Below are positions 54,002 to 64,000 of a DNA stretch of 64,000 nucleotides, piece by piece. Location of the stretch: positions 3,224,001-3,288,000 of the forward strand of contig OZ254080.1 of the NCBI GenBank assembly GCA_965267485.1. Reading direction: 5' to 3'. The first letter of the stretch is position 1. Every line of letters starts with the position of its first letter. The notes below the pieces were generated by a model that worked only from the letters and a program-made list of their open reading frames with translations, ran no database searches and had not been told where the DNA came from. Both the position numbers and the translations under genes were made by a program. Source of the stretch: JANQJA01 sp965267485. GTDB lineage: Bacteria; Pseudomonadota; Gammaproteobacteria; Pseudomonadales; Azotimanducaceae.

Positions 54002-54685
54002 TTAGCCAATCTTTTCTGCCACGAGCTGCCGGACGAGTCGAAAGACCTCATTGATATCCATATCGGTGGAATCAATGATGACCGCGTCCTCGGCTGGCTT
54101 CAGCGGCGCGACCGAGCGATTCATGTCCCGCTCGTCACGTGCCTGAATGCTCAGAAAAAGGTCGTGCAGGCTAACACCATTTTCCTTACCAATCAACTGC
54201 TTATAGCGCCTCTCCGCTCTGGCTTCGGCGCTGGCCGTCAGGTAAATCTTGACGTCCGCATCGGTGAAAACGACGGTCCCCATATCCCGTCCATCGGCAA
54301 CCAGGCCCGGCTGCCTGCGGAAGTCCTGCTGCAGTTTCTGAATGCCGTCGCGAACTTGCCGGACAGGCGCCACGCGGGAGGCATCGCTGCCTGCCGCATC
54401 AGTTCGGATCGCATGCGTCACATCCTCGCCCTCGAGCAAAATGCGGATCGGTTCCTCTTCATAATCCGTCGGCACGAACTCGACGTCGAGCTCCCGCGCA
54501 AGCTGGCCGAGCCGGTCTTCGTCCTCAAAAGGTACGCCATGTTTACGCGCGGCAAGCCCGATCAGCCGGTACAGTGCACCGCTGTCCAGAATGTGAAATC
54601 CGAGTTCCTTCGCGAGCCGGTGGCAGATGACGCCCTTGCCGGAACCACTGGGTCCATCCACGGCAATCACCGGTACGTCACTCAT
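54002..54685 (-). CDS. cmk: cytidylate kinase
   Basis: A 227-residue nucleoside monophosphate kinase. The P-loop is AVDGPSGSGKGVICHRLAKE, where most Cmk read GPSGAGKG. VADGRDMGTVVFTDADVKIY and ERRYKQLIGK are family motifs. It phosphorylates CMP and dCMP. It overlaps the tyrA 3' end by 8 bases; aroA, often found between them, is missing here. Confidence 0.96.
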   Translation of the reverse strand: MSDVPVIAVDGPSGSGKGVICHRLAKELGFHILDSGALYRLIGLAARKHGVPFEDEDRLGQLARELDVEFVPTDYEEEPIRILLEGEDVTHAIRTDAAGSDASRVAPVRQVRDGIQKLQQDFRRQPGLVADGRDMGTVVFTDADVKIYLTASAEARAERRYKQLIGKENGVSLHDLFLSIQARDERDMNRSVAPLKPAEDAVIIDSTDMDINEVFRLVRQLVAEKIG

Positions 54686-55577
54686 CTTCCTGCTCCCGCT
54701 GCCTGATCAATTGAGAGAAGTGGTCCCGGGCCGCCTTGCTTCTCGCGAAGATGTTCGAGAGTTCCGCGCTCTTGCCGTCCCGGATCAGGTCACGCATCTC
54801 GTCGAGCCGGTCACGGAACCGGTCGAGCACCTCGAGTACGGGCTCCCGGTTGGCCTGGAACACGTCGCGCCACATAATCGGGTCCGAGGCTGCAATACGC
54901 GAGAAGTCCCTGAAACCGCCCGCCGCATACTCGAAAACCTCAAGCGAATCGCCACCGTGGGACAGCGTGTCCACCAGCGCATAGGCAAGCAGATGCGGCA
55001 GGTGGCTGGTCTGTGCAAGAACGCTGTCGTGATGTGCGGGATCCATCTCGACGACATTCGCACCAAGCCCTTCCCACAGGCCGGACACACGTGCAACAGC
55101 CGCAGGATCAGTCTGCCCGGTTGGCGTCAGAATGACCCGGTGGCGGGAGAACAGTGACGGGTCTGCCGCCTCGACGCCTTGCTGTTCAGAACCGGCAATC
55201 GGATGTCCGGGCACAAAATTCGCGGGCATTCGCCCGTGAGCCGCGCGAGCGAACCGGCAGACCTGGGCCTTGACGCTCCCGGCATCGGTGACGACAACAT
55301 CATCCCGACCGAACACCGATCGCAATCCCTTGAAGGCGTCTTCCATCGCCATCACCGGCACCGATACGAAGATGAGGTCAGCTGACTCCGCAACCGCTTC
55401 GGCCGAGATCGCCATGTTGTCGATCAACCCGACGTCCATCGCATGCTTGAGACTGACCGCGTTCTGGTCGAAGGCAACGATCCGGCGCGCAATACCCGCC
55501 TCGCGAACGCCCGCGGCAACGGACCCGCCGATCAGACCGAGCCCGATGATTGCCAGCGTGTCGAACGTCTCAGGCAT
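54678..55577 (-). CDS. tyrA: prephenate (or arogenate) dehydrogenase
   Basis: A 299-residue monofunctional TyrA. The NAD-binding start is IIGLGLIGGSVAAGVREAGI. VTDAGSVKAQVCRF, FVPGHPIAGSEQQGVEAADP and the catalytic His region of the family are present. It makes 4-hydroxyphenylpyruvate (or tyrosine from arogenate). It overlaps hisC and cmk by 8 bases each. In Pseudomonas this protein is fused to AroA; here it is not. Confidence 0.94.
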   Translation of the reverse strand: MPETFDTLAIIGLGLIGGSVAAGVREAGIARRIVAFDQNAVSLKHAMDVGLIDNMAISAEAVAESADLIFVSVPVMAMEDAFKGLRSVFGRDDVVVTDAGSVKAQVCRFARAAHGRMPANFVPGHPIAGSEQQGVEAADPSLFSRHRVILTPTGQTDPAAVARVSGLWEGLGANVVEMDPAHHDSVLAQTSHLPHLLAYALVDTLSHGGDSLEVFEYAAGGFRDFSRIAASDPIMWRDVFQANREPVLEVLDRFRDRLDEMRDLIRDGKSAELSNIFARSKAARDHFSQLIRQREQEDE

Positions 55578-56694
55578 TCCGGCGTGCCAGTACCTTCTTC
55601 AGCGCGTCGACGAAGCGGGCATTCTCGGCCGGCGTGCCCACACTGACGCGGAGGTGATTCGGCATCTCGTAGACGCCGATGGGCCGCACGATGACGCCCT
55701 CGCGGAGCAGCGCCTCGTAGATCGGCATCGCATCCCCTTCGGCGTCCCCGACAACGTCAATCGTCAGGAAGTTGCCAACGCTCGGAATATAGCCGAGCCC
55801 CATGTCTTCGCAGGCGGACGCCAGAAACGCGAGGCCTTCACTGTTCACCCGGATCGACTCCGCCAGGTATTCCCCGTCGTCCAGCGCCGCCTCGGCGGCC
55901 GCCAGCGACATCGAATTCACGTTGAAAGGCTGCCGGACCCGGTTCATCAGGTCAGCGATATCCGGGTGGCTCACCGCGTATCCCATACGCAGCGCCGCGA
56001 GACCGTAGGCCTTGGAGAATGTGCGCGTGACGACGAGATTCGGGTAGCGGTCGATCAGCTTCATGCCATCAGGATAGTCGGGCACCTGAACGTAGTCGAA
56101 GTACGCCTCGTCCAGCACCACGATCACATCCTCGCGCACCTGATCGAGAAACGAGACGAGGCTCTTCTCATCGACCCAGGTGCCGGTCGGGTTGTTTGGA
56201 TTGGCGATGAATACCATCCGGGTCTTCGCTGAGATTGTGTTGAGGGTCGCTTCGAGATCCTGGCCGTAGTTGCGCGCCGGCACAACGCGAAGCCCCGCGC
56301 CGATCGCCTTCGTCACCAGCGGATAGACGACGAACGAGTGCTGCGACACTACAGATTCGTTAGTTTCGTTCAAAAAGACGCGCGCCAGCAGCTCCAGTAC
56401 GTCATTGGAGCCGTTGCCGACAGTGATTCGCGCCGGATCAACGCCGAGCCTGCCCGAGAGCTTCTGCTTCAGCCGCCAGGCACTGCCATCCGGGTAGCGG
56501 GCCAGGTCGGGCAACACCGCAGGGAGTGCTTCGAGCACTCGCGGGCTGGGCCCGAGCGGGTTTTCGTTCGATGCGAGTTTGACGATGTCGGTCAGCCCGA
56601 GTTCCCGACTCAGTTCTTCGATGGGCTTGCCCGGCTGGTACGGCTGCAGTTCGCTGATCCCGCTTGACGCGAGCGCGATGAAATCACAAGACAT
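55570..56694 (-). CDS. hisC: histidinol-phosphate / aromatic aminotransferase
   Basis: A 374-residue class I/II PLP aminotransferase. The start MSCDFIALASSGISELQPYQ was chosen; 52 open codons upstream overlap pheA and lack homology. The PLP lysine lies in TRTFSKAYGLAALRMGYA. KLASNENPLGPSP is the HisC-type substrate motif. Set between pheA and tyrA, it probably also transaminates phenylpyruvate and 4-hydroxyphenylpyruvate. Confidence 0.94.
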   Translation of the reverse strand: MSCDFIALASSGISELQPYQPGKPIEELSRELGLTDIVKLASNENPLGPSPRVLEALPAVLPDLARYPDGSAWRLKQKLSGRLGVDPARITVGNGSNDVLELLARVFLNETNESVVSQHSFVVYPLVTKAIGAGLRVVPARNYGQDLEATLNTISAKTRMVFIANPNNPTGTWVDEKSLVSFLDQVREDVIVVLDEAYFDYVQVPDYPDGMKLIDRYPNLVVTRTFSKAYGLAALRMGYAVSHPDIADLMNRVRQPFNVNSMSLAAAEAALDDGEYLAESIRVNSEGLAFLASACEDMGLGYIPSVGNFLTIDVVGDAEGDAMPIYEALLREGVIVRPIGVYEMPNHLRVSVGTPAENARFVDALKKVLARRNA

Positions 56695-56714
56695 GGCGTC
56701 TCCTGTTGAATCGA

Positions 56715-57827
56715 TCAGAGCGCAAGCGCCCTCGGATAAGAACCCAGCCACTTCACTTCGAGCGCATCGCTGTCGATCTCGTCCATGACACGTTTGACGG
56801 CCTCGTCTTCGCGGTGGCCCTCGAAATCGATGAAGAATACATACGACCACATGCCGGTACGCGACGGACGGGTCTCAATCGACGTCAGCGATATGCCGAA
56901 GCGATGGAACGGCTCCAGCAGTTTGTAGAGCGCCCCGGGCTGATTGTGGGTCGACACCATGATCGATGTCTTGTCATTGCCGCTGGGGCCGACGTCTTCC
57001 CGCCCGACCACGAGAAACCGCGTCGTGTTGTCCTCGAGATCCTCGATCTTCTTGGACAGTATGCGCAGGCCGTAGATATCGGCCGCGATATCGCCCGCTA
57101 TGGCCGCGGCATCCTTTTCCTCCATCACCCGACGCGCCGCCTCGGCATTGCTGGTCGCCGTCAGGCGCGGGATGCGCGGGTAATGCCCATCAAGCCAGCG
57201 CCGGCACTGCGCCAGTGTCTGCTGATGGGAATAGATCCTGGTGATCGCGTTCTCGTCCGCATCCGGTGCAATCATCAGGTGATGATGAATGCGCATCACG
57301 ACTTCACCGCAGATGCGCAGCGACGACGACAGGAAATTGTCCAGCGTGTGCGAAATGACCCCCTCGGTGGAGTTCTCGACCGGCACGACGCCGTAGTTGC
57401 AGGTTTCCGATGCCACCTCGCGGAACACGTCATCCACGGTCACCATCGACCTGCCGATGACGGAATGACCGAACTGCTTGAGCGTCGCGAGTTGCGTGAA
57501 CGTGCCTTCCGGGCCGAGATAGGCGACCTGCAGCGGTTGTTCCAGCGCCAGGCAGGCGGACATGATCTGGCGATAGACCTGCGCGACCTTCTCGCTGCTG
57601 AGCGGGCCGGGATTTCGTTCCATGATGTTGCGAAGCACCTGCGCCTCGCGTTCGGGCCGGTAATAGATAGGCGCGACGTCGCCGGACGTCTGCTGCTTGA
57701 CCTCGGCCACCTCGAGCGCGCACCGGGCGCGTTCATTGAGTCGCTCGAGAATCTCGAGATCGAGCGCATCGATCTTGTCACGAAGCTCGCCCAGGCGATC
57801 CTCGCTGTGTTGTTCTTCTTCGCTCAT
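56715..57827 (-). CDS. pheA: chorismate mutase / prephenate dehydratase
   Basis: A 370-residue bifunctional P-protein. The AroQ chorismate mutase domain is 1-95 (LRDKIDALDLEILERLNERA). Prephenate dehydratase begins near 100 (VAYLGPEGTFTQLATLKQFG), with GVVPVENSTEGVISHTLDNF and ATSNAEAARRV. The ACT regulatory domain (about 285-360) has TSIMVSTHNQPGALYKLLEP and LTSIETRPSRTGMWSYVFFI, the phenylalanine-binding part. It lies 71 bases after gyrA; serC, usual at this place, is absent. Confidence 0.97.
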   Translation of the reverse strand: MSEEEQHSEDRLGELRDKIDALDLEILERLNERARCALEVAEVKQQTSGDVAPIYYRPEREAQVLRNIMERNPGPLSSEKVAQVYRQIMSACLALEQPLQVAYLGPEGTFTQLATLKQFGHSVIGRSMVTVDDVFREVASETCNYGVVPVENSTEGVISHTLDNFLSSSLRICGEVVMRIHHHLMIAPDADENAITRIYSHQQTLAQCRRWLDGHYPRIPRLTATSNAEAARRVMEEKDAAAIAGDIAADIYGLRILSKKIEDLEDNTTRFLVVGREDVGPSGNDKTSIMVSTHNQPGALYKLLEPFHRFGISLTSIETRPSRTGMWSYVFFIDFEGHREDEAVKRVMDEIDSDALEVKWLGSYPRALAL

Positions 57828-57898
57828 GGGGACTGGGCATTGAATCCGGGGGCGCAGTTTACCATCAGGCGTCGCGCCGTGGGGCACGCCGAATCAGA

Positions 57899-60493
<2,595 letters not shown>

Positions 60494-60612
60494 GAATCAG
60501 GGTGGGAAATGACTACTGCACAAGGGCTCAATTCTACCACGAGAAGGCCGCAGAAGGCGATAAAGAAGACGCGCTCGGTTATACTTCCCGGCCAGCCAGA
60601 ACAGACCCCGAA

Positions 60613-61935
60613 ATGTCCGTCGACGCCTCCCAATTCGTGATCAATGCCCGCTGGATGATTCCGGTGGTGCCGGCGCGAACCTGCCTCCAGCACCACTCGA
60701 TCATGGTGGCTGACGGTCGCATTCGCGATCTGCTGCCGACGGCCGATGCGGCACGAAAATACGGCGGTCTGCCGTCGGTTGACCTTGCCGATCACATCGT
60801 CATTCCCGGCCTGATCAATGCCCACGGGCACGCGGCCATGGCGCTGCTGCGCGGTTACGCCGACGACAAGGAGCTGATGGACTGGCTCGAGAACCATATG
60901 TGGCCTGCCGAGGCGCGATTCGTCAGCGAGGAATTCGTCCGCGACGGCACCGAACTCGCCATCGCCGAAATGATCCGTTCGGGTACGACATTCCACGCTG
61001 ACAGCTACTGGTTTCCGAACGTGACGTCGCGAACCTACGCCGAAAACGGCTTTCGGGCACAGGTGTGCATGCCGCTCATCCAGTTCCCGAACGCGTGGGC
61101 GAAAACGGAACAGGAACATGTCGACAAGGCTCGCGCGCTGCATCACGCGCTCGAAGATGAACCCCTGCTCAGGACCGCGATTGCACCCCATGCCCCATAC
61201 ACGGTCACCGACGACGGTTTTCGTCTGGCGAAGTCGCTGTCCGACGACCTTGGGATGCCAGTTCATCTCCATCTTCACGAGACAGCGACCGAATGCGAGG
61301 ACGCGATTCGCGATCACGGCCAGCGACCCTTCGAGCGAATCGACGGGCTTGGCCTGCTGGGTTCGTCAATGCAGACCGTGCATATGACACAGCTCAACGA
61401 CGACGAGATCGAGCGCCTGGCAGCAACCGGCACCCATGTCGTTCATTGCCCGGAGTCGAACCTGAAGCTCGCCAGCGGTTTCTGCCCGGTCAAACAACTG
61501 CTTGATGCCGGCGTCAACGTCTGTATCGGTACCGACAGCGCCGCGTCAAACAACAATCTCGACATGCTCGAGGAAATGCGGACCGCCGCGTTGCTGGCCA
61601 AGGGCGTCTCGAGGGATCCGACCACCGTCGACGCCGACACCGCACTGGCAATGGCCACAATCAACGCCGCCAGGATGCTGGGCCTGGAGGCCGACATCGG
61701 CAGTCTCGAGGTCGGCAAGTGCGCGGACATCACAGCAGTCAACATGTCCGATATTGCGCTGCAGCCAATACACAACCCGCTGTCGCAGCTCGTCTACACC
61801 GCAGCCGGGGTCGAGGTGAGCGATGTCTGGATCAACGGCCGGCAGTTGCTCGACAGCGGAAAGCTGACGCGCCTCAACGAAGGTGACCTGCGAGCGAGAA
61901 TTCACGAATGGGAACGGAGGATGGCCCGTGACTGA
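60613..61935 (+). CDS. mtaD: TRZ/ATZ amidohydrolase, probable MTA/SAH deaminase
   Basis: A 440-residue metal-dependent hydrolase. NAHGHAAMALLRGYADD carries the HxH pair (71, 73), then HAPYTVTDDGF, HLHLHETATE and GTDSAASNNNLDML with the metal Asp. This set matches 5-methylthioadenosine/S-adenosylhomocysteine deaminases. The start MSVDASQF was chosen because homology begins there. It is divergent from gyrA and overlaps ubiG by 8 bases, as in Pseudomonas. SAH clearance fits the neighbouring SAM-dependent UbiG. Confidence 0.88.
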   Translation: MSVDASQFVINARWMIPVVPARTCLQHHSIMVADGRIRDLLPTADAARKYGGLPSVDLADHIVIPGLINAHGHAAMALLRGYADDKELMDWLENHMWPAEARFVSEEFVRDGTELAIAEMIRSGTTFHADSYWFPNVTSRTYAENGFRAQVCMPLIQFPNAWAKTEQEHVDKARALHHALEDEPLLRTAIAPHAPYTVTDDGFRLAKSLSDDLGMPVHLHLHETATECEDAIRDHGQRPFERIDGLGLLGSSMQTVHMTQLNDDEIERLAATGTHVVHCPESNLKLASGFCPVKQLLDAGVNVCIGTDSAASNNNLDMLEEMRTAALLAKGVSRDPTTVDADTALAMATINAARMLGLEADIGSLEVGKCADITAVNMSDIALQPIHNPLSQLVYTAAGVEVSDVWINGRQLLDSGKLTRLNEGDLRARIHEWERRMARD

Positions 61936-62638
61936 GAATGTCGATATCGCCGAACTCGAGAAATTCGACGGCCTCGCGAGGTCATGGTGGGACGCCCATG
62001 GCGATTTCAAGCCGCTGCACCAGATCAACCCGCTCCGCATGGGATATATCGAGTCGAAGGCCGGCGGACTGGATGGACTGCGAGTACTCGATGTCGGCTG
62101 CGGCGGCGGCATCCTGACAGAATCACTGGCTCGTGCAGGCGCCCGCGTCACCGGCATCGACATGGCCGAGAAACCGCTCGGCGTTGCGCGATTGCACGCG
62201 ATCGAGTCGGGACTCGTAGACCGGATTGAGTATGAGCGGTCCACCATTGAGGCATTTGCCGAACGCCATGCCGGCGAATTCGATATCGTGACGTGCCTTG
62301 AGATGCTGGAGCATGTGCCCGAACCCGCATCGGTCATCGGGACCTGCCACACGCTGCTCAAGCCGGGCGGCCACCTGTTCCTGTCAACGATCAACCGCAA
62401 TCCGAAATCCTACGTCCTCGCGATCATCGGCGCCGAGTACGTGCTGGGCCTGCTGCCGCGAGGCACACACGACTACCGGAAGTTCATCAGACCCTCGGAA
62501 CTGGCGGCCATGCTCCGAGCCGCGCGACTAAAGATCGAGGATGTCACCGGGATGACGTACAACCCCCTGACGGACGTCTACCGGCTGGGCCGTGACACCG
62601 ACGTCAACTATCTGGTTCACGCGACCCGCGGACAATGA
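61928..62638 (+). CDS. ubiG: ubiquinone biosynthesis O-methyltransferase
   Basis: A 236-residue class I methyltransferase acting twice in ubiquinone synthesis. It starts GTG inside the mtaD 3' end (VTENVDIAELEKFDGLARSW). DVGCGGGILTESLA is motif I, and CLEMLEHVPEP and STINRNPKSY are UbiG-typical. The stop overlaps the start of the sugar transferase by ATGA. Confidence 0.96.
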   Translation: MTENVDIAELEKFDGLARSWWDAHGDFKPLHQINPLRMGYIESKAGGLDGLRVLDVGCGGGILTESLARAGARVTGIDMAEKPLGVARLHAIESGLVDRIEYERSTIEAFAERHAGEFDIVTCLEMLEHVPEPASVIGTCHTLLKPGGHLFLSTINRNPKSYVLAIIGAEYVLGLLPRGTHDYRKFIRPSELAAMLRAARLKIEDVTGMTYNPLTDVYRLGRDTDVNYLVHATRGQ

Positions 62639-64000
62639 GTTCGACCACCTCCGGTACCGTACTGGCGCCGTCCGGTAACCTGATCACGTCGATTCTGATG
62701 GCGCTCGATGTCCTCGGCGTGCTGATCATCTTCAATCTCAATCACTGGATGTTCGCCGGCGACTTCGCGCCGAACCTGCTCCTGACGTGGAAGCTCGTGC
62801 TCGTGGCGTCGACGACATTCCTGTTCTACTACCTGATGGACCTGTACACGTTCGAATCGATGCTGAGCCAGCTCGGCATGCTGGAGCGATCATTCATCGC
62901 GATCCTGCTGACCGGCATGACCGTCGCGCTGCTGGTCTACATCGTCGGCCCCGGTTTCATCGGCGGCTTCGTCGGCCGGGGCGTTCTGGCCAGCAGTCTC
63001 GCCATGGTCTGGCTCTGGTCGCTCGGGCTTCGCTATCTGTTGAATCACTGGATCAAGGAGCGCCGCAGGCTGACCGAGTGGCTGGTCATCGCGACCGACC
63101 TGCCGACCGAGTTTCTGGGCCACTTCCGCTCGCAGTACGGTGTCGAGCGACTCGCCATTCTGGGGCCTCCCGGCGAGCACCTGGCGCTCGCACCCACGGA
63201 GGGCATCGAAGTCTGTGGCGACTGGCATGATCTCGAACGGCAGATCTGGGAGCGCAACGTCGCGGGCATCATCGTGACCTCGCCATCGCAGATGCCGGAA
63301 ACCCTGCTGAACCGACTGATGGGCATCCGGATCAGCGGCATGCGCATCGTCACGCTGAACGATTTCTACGAAAAATACCTCGCGCGCCTGCCGATCTTTC
63401 ATCTCGACCAGCAGTGGATTGCGACCGCCCACGGGTTCGAGCTCATTCACAATCCGATCGGACTGCGGTTCAAACGCTATATCGACATCATGGTCTCGGT
63501 CGTACTGGCGGTGATTCTGCTCCCGGTCTGGGTGCTGACGGCGCTGCTCGTTCTTGTGACGTCCGGCCTGCCGGTGCTCTACCGGCAGGAGCGGGTCGGT
63601 GAAAACGGTCGCAAATTCACTGCCTTCAAGTTTCGCACGATGAAACGGGACGCCGAGGCCGGGGGCGCCCGGTTCGCCGCTGAAAATGACCCGAGGCTGA
63701 CGCCGCTGGGTGGTCTCATGCGCAAGTTTCGTGTCGACGAGTTGCCACAGATCTGGAACGTGCTCGTCGGCGACATGAGCTTTATCGGGCCGCGCCCGGA
63801 ACGCCCGGAGTTCGTCAAGGACCTTCAGCGCGAGATACCCCACTACAGCCTGCGCCATATCGTGAAACCGGGCATCACGGGCTGGGCGCAGGTCATGTAC
63901 GGTTACGGCGACTCGCCAGACGATGCGGCCGAGAAGCTGCAGTACGATCTCTTCTACATCAAGAACTACTCACTCATGCTCGACATCTCCATTCTGCTCA
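62635..64000 (+). CDS. polyprenyl-phosphate sugar-1-phosphate transferase (WcaJ/WbaP family), cut by window end
   Basis: At least 455 residues, open to the window edge. Four to five N-terminal helices (about 15-140) include MALDVLGVLIIFNLNHWMF. A central Rossmann-like domain follows. The catalytic domain starts near FKRYIDIMVSVVLAVILLPV and has LYRQERVGENGRKFTAFKFR, FRVDELPQIWNVLVGDMSFI and GPRPERPEF, then GITGWAQVMYGYGD. About 10-20 residues are missing. It loads a sugar-1-phosphate on undecaprenyl phosphate and so starts another polysaccharide, whose genes probably follow beyond this window. It is coupled to ubiG by an ATGA overlap, an odd housekeeping neighbour. Confidence 0.93.
   Translation, partial: MSSTTSGTVLAPSGNLITSILMALDVLGVLIIFNLNHWMFAGDFAPNLLLTWKLVLVASTTFLFYYLMDLYTFESMLSQLGMLERSFIAILLTGMTVALLVYIVGPGFIGGFVGRGVLASSLAMVWLWSLGLRYLLNHWIKERRRLTEWLVIATDLPTEFLGHFRSQYGVERLAILGPPGEHLALAPTEGIEVCGDWHDLERQIWERNVAGIIVTSPSQMPETLLNRLMGIRISGMRIVTLNDFYEKYLARLPIFHLDQQWIATAHGFELIHNPIGLRFKRYIDIMVSVVLAVILLPVWVLTALLVLVTSGLPVLYRQERVGENGRKFTAFKFRTMKRDAEAGGARFAAENDPRLTPLGGLMRKFRVDELPQIWNVLVGDMSFIGPRPERPEFVKDLQREIPHYSLRHIVKPGITGWAQVMYGYGDSPDDAAEKLQYDLFYIKNYSLMLDISILL

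Noticed and set aside
55570..56850. 52-residue N-terminal extension of hisC
   Set aside because: It overlaps pheA by 136 bases and is arginine-rich without homology; MSCDFIALASS fits the family.

Overview
The window is one contiguous stretch of a high-GC gammaproteobacterial chromosome. Two conserved core blocks support this: thrS-infC-rpmI-rplT-pheS-pheT-ihfA-merR-tRNA-Pro (IF3 starting at AUU), and gyrA-pheA-hisC-tyrA-cmk-rpsA-ihfB-lapA-lapB, followed on the far side of gyrA by mtaD-ubiG. Gene order and protein style resemble Pseudomonas, Xanthomonadales or Chromatiales relatives (a Wenzhouxiangella-like lineage is plausible), but the species cannot be fixed from the sequence alone.

Layout. 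Bases 1-17795 hold a polysaccharide locus. One reverse operon makes GDP-mannose and UDP-glucuronate (manC-galU-ugd), adds a glycosyltransferase, and ends with an APS kinase fused to a sulfurylase-like domain and an SLC13 permease. A second reverse operon has a WecA/WbpL-like initiating transferase, a WbpM-like UDP-GlcNAc 4,6-dehydratase and two GT4 enzymes. On the forward strand lie a Wzy/WaaL-family polymerase or ligase and a run of Wzx flippase, asparagine-synthase-like protein, CapA-like protein and alpha/beta hydrolase. This locus ends in a broken copy of the tRNA-Pro 3' half, next to the intact tRNA-Pro. Bases 17880-25924 are the translation/IHF core block. A tRNA-Val and a lone sulfotransferase-like gene follow, then uvrB and tRNA-Asn.

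From 29701 to about 49280 is a second surface-glycan locus: rfbDBAC (dTDP-rhamnose), an ABC exporter (Wzm/Wzt), sulfotransferases, a methyltransferase, an epimerase, GT2 enzymes and a 2346-residue fusion protein. The fusion has an N-terminal sulfotransferase, a long coiled coil, about seven FDxxYY-type repeats, two GT4 domains, a GT2 domain, a zinc ribbon and a methyltransferase-like tail. Its position between uvrB/tRNA-Asn and ihfB-rpsA matches the O-antigen hotspot of Pseudomonas as I remember it. The window closes with the core block running back from lapB to gyrA, then mtaD, ubiG and a truncated polyprenyl-phosphate sugar transferase.

The parts suggest a bacterium making at least two surface polysaccharides, one Wzx/Wzy-type and one ABC-exported, with sulfation as a common theme: a PAPS-forming enzyme next to the nucleotide-sugar genes, and four separate sulfotransferase domains. 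Non-coding oddities include three unrelated arrays of short tandem hairpin repeats, a 266-bp element with 32-bp terminal inverted repeats directly before lapA, and a very long hairpin overlapping the end of the merR gene.
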